Shown one piece after another: positions 8,051 to 15,889 of a stretch of DNA of 55,093 nt (position 1 is its first letter; each line of letters begins with the position of its first letter). A model generated the notes under the pieces. That model saw only the letters and a program-made list of their open reading frames with translations. It was not told the origin of the DNA and did no database searches. The DNA comes from Micavibrio sp. GTDB lineage: Bacteria > Pseudomonadota > Alphaproteobacteria > Micavibrionales > Micavibrionaceae. The DNA lies in NCBI GenBank assembly GCA_028290825.1, contig JAQGJB010000019.1:1-55093 (forward strand), in the 5' to 3' direction. Both the position numbers and the translations under genes were made by a program.

Positions 8051-8899
8051 TTACCGGCCAGAAGCTGGCGAAACGTCGTTCTCACTCTCAACCATGCCGA
8101 GTTTATCGAGGGTAGGGCCGTTCAGTTTACCGGTAGCTTTCAGACCATTTGAAGCCTGGTAGCTGCGCAGGGCTTTGGAAGTCGCTGGACCCCATACACC
8201 ATCAACGCCGCCTTTGTAGAAACCGGCATCAGCGAGTGTCTGCTGGACGTCCTGAACTTTTGAAGTATCAAGGCGCGCATAATCACGGTGGTAATTCATG
8301 CGGTTCATTTCAGCGTTGCGCATCATCGGGCGGTCATTGCGCTCAATGCGGTTGCCATTTACATCACGGGCAATCAGACGGCCATTGCTGTCATATTCTT
8401 CATTAACCACAACGGTTGGCTCCTGAATAACGCGGCGACCTGACAGGCTGCGTGCATGACGTGTTGTCGCATTTGCTTCTGGCGCGCGGGTGCTGCCTTC
8501 CATTGTTTTGTCCATGGCGGGCAGGGCCATGCCGAGACGCTGACTGGTCGGGTAATCAAGACGGGCAGTGCCGCGCAGACCATTGGCCAGCTGGTAGCTG
8601 TAAAGCGCGTCGGCAGTGTGTTGCGTCCATACGCCGTTCACATCACCCAGTTTGTAAAAACCTGCATCTCTAAGGGCTTGCTGCATAGCTTGGATAATCG
8701 TTGTGTTGTCATTTGCGACATAACCTTCACGGTCATAGATCGAGCTATTATAAGCAGCGGTCTGATATGGTGTAGTCCGTTGCGTGTAGTGGATAACGCG
8801 GGAAGAATCAGCACTGTTATCAACATAGGTTTCAGCGAATACATGTGTTGGCACAACAACAGCTGTAACCAGCAGCAATTTAGAGATGATGTTTTTCAT
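8051..8899 (-). CDS. Exported protein with two peptidoglycan-binding domains
   Basis: A 282-residue protein with a signal peptide (about 1-22, ending HVFAE) and two PG_binding_1 domains at about residues 65-125 and 215-270. Both carry the repeat pattern LRDAGFYK..GDVNGVW.. and LADAGFYKGGVDGVWGP. The linker (about 125-210) is Arg/Asn-rich. It probably sits in the periplasm on peptidoglycan; no catalytic domain is present, so it is a binding or scaffold protein. A perfect EcfG-type promoter (GGAAC-N17-CGTT) lies 40 bases upstream and a strong terminator follows, so it is probably a monocistronic general-stress gene. Confidence 0.88.
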   Translation of the reverse strand: MKNIISKLLLVTAVVVPTHVFAETYVDNSADSSRVIHYTQRTTPYQTAAYNSSIYDREGYVANDNTTIIQAMQQALRDAGFYKLGDVNGVWTQHTADALYSYQLANGLRGTARLDYPTSQRLGMALPAMDKTMEGSTRAPEANATTRHARSLSGRRVIQEPTVVVNEEYDSNGRLIARDVNGNRIERNDRPMMRNAEMNRMNYHRDYARLDTSKVQDVQQTLADAGFYKGGVDGVWGPATSKALRSYQASNGLKATGKLNGPTLDKLGMVESENDVSPASGR

Positions 8900-8938
8900 T
8901 GTTAGACTCCTGTTTTATTGAATATGTTCTGATCAATA

Positions 8939-8964
8939 AACGGGCTGAGAGCCGAAATAGTTCC
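8939..8964 (-). promoter_or_regulatory. EcfG-type general stress promoter
   Basis: On the minus strand GGAAC (8964-8960), 17 bases, CGTT (8942-8939): an exact match to the alphaproteobacterial EcfG consensus, 40 bases before the ATG of the peptidoglycan-binding gene. Confidence 0.7.
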
Positions 8965-8991
8965 ATCCTGCTTCTGTAAAGCCAAGCGCGG

Positions 8992-9633
8992 CTAAAAATT
9001 GGCGGAAAACCGGGAGATATAGGTTTCGGCATCCACGAAACGCCCGTCCGGCTGCAGGATCATCAGAATACCGGAGTGTATTGCGAACCACGCACCGTGA
9101 ACATTCAATGCACCCGTCGCAACCCGTTCCGCGACCCACGGGAAAGTCATGATATTGGCGATTGATACTTTGATTACTTCCTGTTCGCAGCAGCTTTGGC
9201 GTTCCTCTTCGGTGGGGAGATGCATCGAACGTTCCCGCGCTGACGAAGCCATCGACATCCACGGGGCAACAAAGTCGCGCGCATTTGCCGGCGCACCTTT
9301 AAGCAGCGCCTGAACACCGCCGCACATCCCATGCCCGAGAACGATAATATCGGTAATGCCCATCACCCTTACACCAAATTCAAGGGCCGCACTGGTCCCG
9401 TGATAGGCCGTGTCGGGTTCATAAGGGGGAACGAGATTGGCGACGTTACGCACAATCATGATTTCGCCGGGGGCCACATCGAAAATCATCGCAGGGTCGA
9501 CACGACTGTCGATGCAGCCGATGACCATGGCCGTGGGGCTCTGGCCCTTTTCGGACAGCTCTTCAAAAATTTTTCTGCGTTCAGGCCAGCCGCGCTCACG
9601 GAAACGTTTGTAACCGGCGATCAGGTCATCCAT
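8992..9633 (-). CDS. Beta-class carbonic anhydrase
   Basis: Zinc enzyme interconverting CO2 and bicarbonate, cytoplasmic. Of 213 residues, the zinc ligands C40, H101 and C104 and the Asp-Arg dyad D42/R44 are all visible (GCIDSR and LGHGMCGGV). The length fits the family. A ribosome site GGTGG sits 6 bases before the ATG at 9633. It is preceded by the terminator of the DUF-like gene upstream, so it has its own promoter within about 80 bases. Confidence 0.95.
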   Translation of the reverse strand: MDDLIAGYKRFRERGWPERRKIFEELSEKGQSPTAMVIGCIDSRVDPAMIFDVAPGEIMIVRNVANLVPPYEPDTAYHGTSAALEFGVRVMGITDIIVLGHGMCGGVQALLKGAPANARDFVAPWMSMASSARERSMHLPTEEERQSCCEQEVIKVSIANIMTFPWVAERVATGALNVHGAWFAIHSGILMILQPDGRFVDAETYISRFSANF

Positions 9634-9650
9634 AACAATCCACCAGAATT

Positions 9651-9682
9651 AAAAAGCCGGACAGGAAATGTCCGGCTTTTTT
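9651..9682 (-). terminator. Terminator of the AAA+ cluster
   Basis: Nine-base stem AGCCGGACA/TGTCCGGCT with A- and T-runs on either side. It lies 35 bases after the stop of the gene at 9717-10715 and can work in both directions. Confidence 0.9.
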
Positions 9683-9716
9683 GTATCAGTCTGCTGCAAT
9701 TATGCAAGATTGTTTG

Positions 9717-10715
9717 CTATTTCGCGGGTGCTGGCGCACCCGGAAGGGCCTCACATTTAACATCGAGCATATTGGGGTAAACGTTCAATCTTTTGGAAAT
9801 ACGTCCCCGCATACCATAGGTAGTGACGTCACATTTCGATGGCACGTTTGGAACCGCAGCCGCCGCATAATCAGGCAGGAACCAGCCGTGCCCCGTCGAA
9901 AGGCTCCAGGCCTGGTGCATGATGCTTGGCTTAATACGGAAGTATAAAGTTTCTTCCGAGCCGCAATACGCCGTTTTCTCACAAGCTTTAACGTTCCACA
10001 AATCATGTTTCGGATCAATTTCCGTTGCCCCATTCGTGTAGATAACCTCATGATGAAGGCTGCCCTTATTGAAAAGCGCCGTCGCAGTCATCACTCCGGC
10101 ATCATAAAGTGTTTCATAGGGGAACGCATGGGATGCCTCGCTGATCCAGTCGGGAACAAAGGGGGCAATCGGAGTTTGCTCTGCCGGGGCGGCAAGAAGG
10201 AACGCAGTCGTCAGTGTCGCAATACCTGCGCGTGTTTTGGAGAAAGTCGGCATGCCTTCGGCAACACTTGGCTGAAACTCAGCTTTTTCTTTGCGGAAGA
10301 GATTTGCAACTGCATTTTTCTTGTGGTTGTAGAAGTTGTTATAACCACGGCCGACGGCATCCTTGAAGGGTTCGCGAGGATTGCAGAACCAGTCATACTG
10401 ACGCAGGGCCGCTTTCCACAGCGGGCGGACAACCGGCAGCAGACTCATGACAGGATCAATAATTTTTCGGTTCACCCAACTGAAGCCAACTGCAATCCTG
10501 CTGAAAGTACGGCCAATCATTGATGCCTGATCATAGGTCTCACGGATCATTTCAGCAGTATTTTTTACCGATTTGACGCCATCCTTAGCCTTTTTGACAT
10601 TGTCTTTAGCCGAGCCAGCCAGTTCGTCAGCTTTCTTAAGAAGATCAGCGGCATATTTCTGGGCTGCCTCACGGGAGGCCTGGGAGCTTTTTTTCTTGTC
10701 TTCGGGGTCGGCCAT
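9717..10715 (-). CDS. Predicted membrane-anchored Cys-rich protein of the AAA+ cluster
   Basis: A 332-residue protein, family not recognised. Three parts are visible: a charged, Lys/Ala-rich helical N-terminus (1-60) that probably forms a coiled coil; a middle (about 75-150) with aromatic and basic residues; and a hydrophobic stretch at about 163-178 that could span the membrane. After it comes a beta-rich C-terminal domain (about 220-325) with four cysteines (245, 251, 295, 321), suggesting disulfides in the periplasm. A ribosome site AAGGA precedes the ATG. It begins 14 bases after the AAA+ gene and is the last gene of the operon. It may anchor the AAA+ machine to the membrane; this is inference. 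Confidence 0.75.
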   Translation of the reverse strand: MADPEDKKKSSQASREAAQKYAADLLKKADELAGSAKDNVKKAKDGVKSVKNTAEMIRETYDQASMIGRTFSRIAVGFSWVNRKIIDPVMSLLPVVRPLWKAALRQYDWFCNPREPFKDAVGRGYNNFYNHKKNAVANLFRKEKAEFQPSVAEGMPTFSKTRAGIATLTTAFLLAAPAEQTPIAPFVPDWISEASHAFPYETLYDAGVMTATALFNKGSLHHEVIYTNGATEIDPKHDLWNVKACEKTAYCGSEETLYFRIKPSIMHQAWSLSTGHGWFLPDYAAAAVPNVPSKCDVTTYGMRGRISKRLNVYPNMLDVKCEALPGAPAPAK

Positions 10716-10729
10716 ATAACTTTCCTTCT

Positions 10730-13036
10730 CTAGCGCAGAGTTGGCGCTGCAGCTTGTTGCAGGGCTTGTTTGATATCGTTGCTGCCCTGGGCAATGACGA
10801 TGCCTTTCGGTGCATCTGAAGGCGGCGTCATTGTGATGAGTTTCGTGACAGGATCGTAGTTCATTTTCAGATCGCCCTTAACATCCGGGTAAGTGAGGGT
10901 AAACTTCGAAACCTGTGAAGTAATTGATTTCTTGATGAAGCCCGGAATATGGCGTGCGCCGTATTTCGGGGTGTATTTGTCCGCACACATTGCATACAGG
11001 TCATCATCGGTAATGCTGACGCGAATACTTTCACCACTAAGGATATTGTTCAGGTTTGTGATCTCGCGTTTGGCAATCTTATTCAAAGAAGGCAGTTCAA
11101 GGCGTTTAAATCCGTAAATGTTTTCCTGTCCATCGAAACGGTTCAGGAATTCAATGCGGAAATGTTCGGCCAGCGCGTCCTTTGCTTTTTGCGCGGCTTC
11201 TTCAAATGTCAGTGATGTGTCGAGGAAGAACTCGGAGCCGATATTCGAGGTCATGATAATAATGGTGTTGCTGAAATCGGAGACAATCCCCTGACCGCTG
11301 GTGACGCGTGCAGAATCAAGGATCTGAAGGAACACATCGAATACTTTCGGGTGAGCCTTTTCAATTTCATCGACCAGAATAACCCGGTTCGGATTTTTTT
11401 CCATTGCGTTGGTCAGGAAGCCGCCTTCTTCAAATCCGGCATAGCCGGGAGGGGCACCAACCAGGCGCGAAACGTTATGTTCCTGCATGTATTCCGACAT
11501 GTCGAGGACCAGCATGGTGGATTCATCGTCAAACATAATACCTGACAATGCTTTCGCCATTTCGGATTTGCCGACACCGGACGGACCCTGGCACAGGAAC
11601 GAGGCCTGAGGCTTGTCGCGTTTGGTATATCCCTTTTTGGCCGTACGGATGGCATCGCACATTGGCGCGATCACATGATCCTGACCGTAAACACGTTCGC
11701 CCAGGGCTTTGTCGAGATTCAGCAGTTTCAGGCGCTCATCCTGGGTCAGCTTGTTCGCGGCAATACCTGAAATGCGACTGAACATATTCAGGACATGGGA
11801 GGAGGTCAGCTCAAGGCTGTTGTTTATTTTATCGGTCAGTTGCTGGAAACGGTTTGCGCTTTGCTTCGCGGCTTCACGGCGTTTATTCAGAAGTTCCTGA
11901 AGCATAACTGTTTTTTCGCTTTCAACTTCATCAAAACCGTCGAGGTCGGCAATCGCGCTTTTTCCCGCTGGTTTGCTTTGTTGTGCTACATCCCTATCGG
12001 AATCTTTCTCAGCCTGGATTCTTTCCTCCAGTTTCGAAACTTCTGCTTCTTCTGCCTTTTTCTGTTTGCTGATTCTGCGCACTTCGATCTGCAGGGCGTC
12101 CCAATCGGCGCGGCCTTCGGTGATCTGAGCTTTCAGCACGGCCTGGCGTGATTCCAGTTCTGCAATTTTCAGTCCATCAGAGCTGGACACTCCTCTTTCA
12201 TGCACGAGAGCTGCTTCAGTTGTAACCAGTTCTGTCTCCAGAGAGAGAACATGCAGTGGTTCTGAGTGTGCTTTAATGCGGAAATGGGCCAGGGCGCGGT
12301 CGATCAGGCTGAGTGCGCCGGCTGGTTGGGCGGGAAGTTCTTTAATTTTATACTTCTCGCTCAGCATGGCTGCTGTATCGAGCGCATCCTGGGATACCCT
12401 AATACCGTGATGTTTTTCGTAGCTGGGCGCTGCTGTTTTCAGGATTGCGCGCAGAGCGTCGCCCTTTGGTTCCTTCACATCCATCATCGTGAATTGCGCC
12501 ATCATATCGGAATCGCATTTCATAATTTTAGCGAGGTCCGGATACGGAGTTTCCAAGATGCACTGATAACGGGCATTCTTGATATCGCCGAGCAGGGCGT
12601 TGATAATGCTGGAGCAGCCGTTGTTGCGAGCCGCATCAATGAAGTTACCGGCATTCTCGATGATCAGAACAGTTTCGGTATCTTCCGAAAGTTTATTGCG
12701 GATTTTTTGGAATTCTTCGTGAATCTTTGAAGAGTCGCCGGATTCGAACAATGTATCAGTGTCCAGCCAGAAATAACGCGTATTAACGATGTCGAGAGGA
12801 GTTTTGAGATCCTCTTTGCTCGCCTGGAGACCCATGCAGAGCGCAGTCATGCCAACTCCGCTGGCACCCGTCAGGATAACGCCATTCGCGTCTTTACGCA
12901 TCTGGATGGTCTGCAGGTCCACGAGTTCCTGATCACGGCCTTCCAATTTGAAATTCGGCTTGGTGGCAAGCAGTTCGCTGCCGCGGATAAGAATGTCTTT
13001 TTTCGTTTTCTTGTCGGCGTCTGGGGTATTGGACAT
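10730..13036 (-). CDS. ClpB-like AAA+ ATPase with degenerate D1 and intact D2
   Basis: A 768-residue Clp/Hsp100-type unfoldase without the usual N-domain. D1 (about 20-260) is degenerate: its Walker A reads GASGVGMT (57-64), with Met at the lysine position, and its Walker B ends IIEN instead of DE. A coiled-coil segment follows (about 265-345), placed like a ClpB M-domain. D2 (about 440-700) looks fully active: Walker A GPSGVGKS (484-491), Walker B VILVDE (552-557), pore loop GYAGFEEGG, sensor-1 N598, Arg finger R633, sensor-2 R695. I see no IGF/IGL ClpP-binding tripeptide, so a disaggregase or remodeller is more likely than a protease partner. It lies in an operon with a coiled-coil protein and a membrane protein. 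Confidence 0.88.
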   Translation of the reverse strand: MSNTPDADKKTKKDILIRGSELLATKPNFKLEGRDQELVDLQTIQMRKDANGVILTGASGVGMTALCMGLQASKEDLKTPLDIVNTRYFWLDTDTLFESGDSSKIHEEFQKIRNKLSEDTETVLIIENAGNFIDAARNNGCSSIINALLGDIKNARYQCILETPYPDLAKIMKCDSDMMAQFTMMDVKEPKGDALRAILKTAAPSYEKHHGIRVSQDALDTAAMLSEKYKIKELPAQPAGALSLIDRALAHFRIKAHSEPLHVLSLETELVTTEAALVHERGVSSSDGLKIAELESRQAVLKAQITEGRADWDALQIEVRRISKQKKAEEAEVSKLEERIQAEKDSDRDVAQQSKPAGKSAIADLDGFDEVESEKTVMLQELLNKRREAAKQSANRFQQLTDKINNSLELTSSHVLNMFSRISGIAANKLTQDERLKLLNLDKALGERVYGQDHVIAPMCDAIRTAKKGYTKRDKPQASFLCQGPSGVGKSEMAKALSGIMFDDESTMLVLDMSEYMQEHNVSRLVGAPPGYAGFEEGGFLTNAMEKNPNRVILVDEIEKAHPKVFDVFLQILDSARVTSGQGIVSDFSNTIIIMTSNIGSEFFLDTSLTFEEAAQKAKDALAEHFRIEFLNRFDGQENIYGFKRLELPSLNKIAKREITNLNNILSGESIRVSITDDDLYAMCADKYTPKYGARHIPGFIKKSITSQVSKFTLTYPDVKGDLKMNYDPVTKLITMTPPSDAPKGIVIAQGSNDIKQALQQAAAPTLR

Positions 13037-13083
13037 GATGTGTGGTGAGCCTCTATAGAATTTTGATTATATATTTGTTGATG

Positions 13084-13109
13084 TCCCCCGCGGCGCGAGG
13101 CCACGGGGA
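13084..13109 (-). other. GC-rich hairpin between coiled-coil and AAA+ genes
   Basis: The 90-base gap between the two genes holds an imperfect inverted repeat with CCCCG and CGGGG arms, but no following T-run. It could be a processing or stability hairpin that sets different levels for the two proteins. Confidence 0.45.
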
Positions 13110-13126
13110 ATATCAATTATTCAAAG

Positions 13127-14881
13127 TTAGATTTTCAGGTCGTCGAAGCCAAAGCCACCTGAAGCTGCTTTCTTCGCAGGTGCAGGAGTTGCCGACTTGC
13201 CGTTATCATTCGAAACGGACGCTGCTGCATCGCTGTCTGAGTAAGCTTCAAGGTTTTTCTTCACGGAATCCAGGAGGTTTCCGGATGTCTGTTCCATCGA
13301 CTTCAGAAGATCTTTCTGTTCCGCCAGAGCAGCAGTCCGTTGAGCCGTAGCATCATCCATAAGGCGTGCGTATTTTTCGGCCCGCGCAATTGCGGCTTCC
13401 AGAGAGTCGTTGCCTTTATTGAACTCAAGTGCAGCACGGATTGAATCCTTGCCGCGGATCGAGAGGGAGTTATCGGCCATCTCTGTAATAAGTTCGCGGG
13501 CGACTTCCGAAGACTGGCCGGTTGCGGCGCTGCTCAGGGCGGTCATCATGGCATTCAATTGTGAAGCCATGTTTGCGATACCTGTGCCACGCAGCAAACG
13601 TGTGCTGGTGATCTGACGGGTGCAGGAATCCTGCATCTGGGTCAATTCAGCCTTTTCCGTGCTGAGGCTTTCTGACATCTGGGTGGTGTTCTCCCGTGTT
13701 TCGGTCATCGTTTTGATATGACGAAGCACCGCATCACGCTTTTCTTCGCGGGTCAGCTTATCAAGTTCGTCCTCTTCGACATCTGCCGGGGCGTCCTGGG
13801 TTTTCAGAACTTCCTGGTTGGATAAGGTGGCATCCTTAATCGAGTCGTTCATGATTGCGAACATGGCCAGCATTTTGGAGTTGTTTTTACCGGCCTTGTT
13901 GTGACGTTCGTTCATGTTTTCGATATTTTGAAGAACCTCATCAACATTTTTGTCTGAGTTGACAACGAAATCAGCGGCAGCTGCATTGATTTCTTCCTGT
14001 CTTTTCTGGTGTTCTGCAGAGTTCAGGTCGAGCAGGGCTTTCAGGTTTTTCTTTGCTTCCGCAAGATCCTGGCCTTCGAATTGAGACTGTCTCGGCTGAC
14101 TCAATGCCTGATTGGTTTCACGGACTTTGTCTGCAAGTGCGACAGCTTCAGCCTGTTTGTCACCGATACGCTGTTCGATCATGTTGATCTCAGCCTGTGC
14201 CGCCGGCTTGATTTTGCTGCCGAAGGTGTACCAGCTTGTTTCGGTTTTCAGTTGAGCGATTTTGTCTTTGTAGGACTGAATTTCGCCACCGATGCCAGCC
14301 ACTTTTTGGCCGAGGCCTTCGAGTTCCTTGTTCAGGCGCTCGGTTTCTTCTGCATCCTTATTGATCTCGTCGATCATGTCGGATGTTTTGACACCGTTCA
14401 GCTGAATTTTGTACAGCGCGTCCAGGATGTCCAGGAACGGTTGTCTCTTCTCGTTGAATTTGAGAAGGCCGTTTGTCATCTGGTCCAGAACTTCCTGGAG
14501 TTTTCCGAATGCTTTGGTGTCGCCGTTGCGCAGCATCTCGACACTGAGCTCCTTGCGCTTTTCCTGCAGCCATTCACAGAATTCGGTGAAAGAGGCCAGG
14601 TTCTTTTCGTTAGCTTCTTCGCTCAGCGTGACATCATGTGTCATCAGCTTCGTCATCTCCGCCTTTTTTTCCTGGCGTGATTTTGCCGGGTCAAGCATGA
14701 CGAGTGCGAATGGGTTTGCTTTGATATTTGTAAAGCGCTCTGCTGCTTGCGAGCTGGCGGCTGGCTTGGTCGATGCGGCGGTTTTTTGCGCTAGGCGGCC
14801 GCTGGCTGCAACGACTTCATCAAGTTCGGTTGCTTTTTTGAATTGTGGTTGGGCTTGCGGAGTGTTTTCAGGTCTTGCCAT
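13127..14881 (-). CDS. Large coiled-coil protein of the AAA+ cluster
   Basis: A 584-residue protein, family not recognised, rich in Glu, Lys, Ala and Gln, with several heptad-like stretches at about 45-115, 165-230, 245-320 and 375-450. There is no signal peptide or transmembrane helix. The N-terminal 40 residues are Ala/Pro/Gln-rich and the C-terminal 35 (Ala/Pro/Lys, ending GGFGFDDLKI) look like a flexible tail with a short conserved-looking end. The start at 14881 (MARPENTP) has AGGA 7 bases upstream; a longer frame to 14956 has no comparable site. As first gene of the operon it may be a filament, adaptor or substrate for the AAA+ protein (inference). Confidence 0.8.
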   Translation of the reverse strand: MARPENTPQAQPQFKKATELDEVVAASGRLAQKTAASTKPAASSQAAERFTNIKANPFALVMLDPAKSRQEKKAEMTKLMTHDVTLSEEANEKNLASFTEFCEWLQEKRKELSVEMLRNGDTKAFGKLQEVLDQMTNGLLKFNEKRQPFLDILDALYKIQLNGVKTSDMIDEINKDAEETERLNKELEGLGQKVAGIGGEIQSYKDKIAQLKTETSWYTFGSKIKPAAQAEINMIEQRIGDKQAEAVALADKVRETNQALSQPRQSQFEGQDLAEAKKNLKALLDLNSAEHQKRQEEINAAAADFVVNSDKNVDEVLQNIENMNERHNKAGKNNSKMLAMFAIMNDSIKDATLSNQEVLKTQDAPADVEEDELDKLTREEKRDAVLRHIKTMTETRENTTQMSESLSTEKAELTQMQDSCTRQITSTRLLRGTGIANMASQLNAMMTALSSAATGQSSEVARELITEMADNSLSIRGKDSIRAALEFNKGNDSLEAAIARAEKYARLMDDATAQRTAALAEQKDLLKSMEQTSGNLLDSVKKNLEAYSDSDAAASVSNDNGKSATPAPAKKAASGGFGFDDLKI

Positions 14882-15120
14882 AATTTCCTCTAAAATCTTT
14901 CTGTAAAAGGAAGTTGTAATTAGTTTCCTTATAAAAGGTCGATATTCAGAGTGCAAGAAAATTTGACATAGTACTAATTTGATTGACTAATTTATATTTA
15001 CATAACAATGTTTAATTTGTGTAATTTCTCTTTAGGCTTAGAGCAAGCGGGAAATTATACTTATTAAGGTTTTATTCCTAATAGGTGGGCCGGAAATGCC
15101 AAACATATTATGAAAGCAGA

Positions 15121-15633
15121 CTATGGTCTGATTTCAATCTGTGTACCATCCTCCACCATATTCCATAGCTCCTTCATGTCACCATTGGTGACGGAGATAC
15201 ATCCATTGGTCCAATCACGGCCAATACTGTATTTCTGCCAGTTCCAGCCATTTTTATTCGGCTGGCCATGTATAAAAATCCCGCCGCCCGGATCGACGCC
15301 TAATTTTTTAGCGCGCCTGATATCATCCTCATCGGGGTAGGAGATACGCAGGGACAGAAAATAACTGCTGCTCTTGTTATGGCCGTTAATTGTGTATCGA
15401 CCCTCCGGTGTTTTCTGATCACCGGATTGTTCCTTCGGTCCTTTCGGGTTCCGGCCCAGGCTGATGCGGTAACTTTCAATCTGCTTTCCCGCCGCGTCAT
15501 AGGTAATCATTCGCCTGTCCGATTTAAGGACGACAATAGAGGCAACTTTCGCACCGTCCTCCGCAAAGGCGGGCGTCGTTGAAAACCCTAACAATAAAAT
15601 AAAAAGAGCGCGTAGCAGGAATCGCACATTCAT
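15121..15633 (-). CDS. L,D-transpeptidase (YkuD domain), exported
   Basis: A 170-residue periplasmic enzyme of the YkuD family, which makes 3-3 peptidoglycan cross-links or attaches proteins to peptidoglycan through a catalytic cysteine. The signal peptide ends near residue 24 (AFAED). Active-site residues are visible: H122-G123 (FIHGQPN) and T142-N143-G144-C145; the usual motif is S/T-x-G-C/R, so the Asn variant is acceptable. The protein is nearly all catalytic domain. It is separated from the AAA+ operon by about 240 AT-rich bases and probably transcribed alone. Confidence 0.92.
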   Translation of the reverse strand: MNVRFLLRALFILLLGFSTTPAFAEDGAKVASIVVLKSDRRMITYDAAGKQIESYRISLGRNPKGPKEQSGDQKTPEGRYTINGHNKSSSYFLSLRISYPDEDDIRRAKKLGVDPGGGIFIHGQPNKNGWNWQKYSIGRDWTNGCISVTNGDMKELWNMVEDGTQIEIRP

Positions 15634-15827
15634 TGATTTGCACCGGGCAATAAGAAATTACACTAAAAGATAGTATGGCATACCTTTCAGAAATGCCGCA
15701 GAAGGTTCCAGAAAAGCACCTTATCAATCCCCGACGGTTTGGCCTTTGGGTTCACATCGCCTTCGGTTTTAAGGCGGGGTGGAGCAAAAAATTTACATAT
15801 AAAAAATTGATGATAACGGAGAATTGC

Positions 15828-15869
15828 ATGTTGAAATTTGCAGCATATGTGATTACGAAAGTTTATTAG
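15828..15869 (+). CDS. Possible 13-residue leader peptide before the TPS porin
   Basis: ATG at 15828 with GGAG at 15818-15821 opens a 13-codon frame (MLKFAAYVITKVY, stop TAG). It ends 20 bases before the porin start. The ribosome site is as good as that of the porin, so a regulatory leader is possible, but so short a frame can occur by chance. Confidence 0.25.
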   Translation: MLKFAAYVITKVY

Positions 15870-15889
15870 GATTTAGGAGATACGTTTTT

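Noticed and set aside
14009-14680. 223-codon plus-strand frame opposite the coiled-coil gene
   Set aside because: Phe/Leu/Val-rich mirror of Glu/Lys/Gln codons, typical of antisense to a coiled-coil gene.
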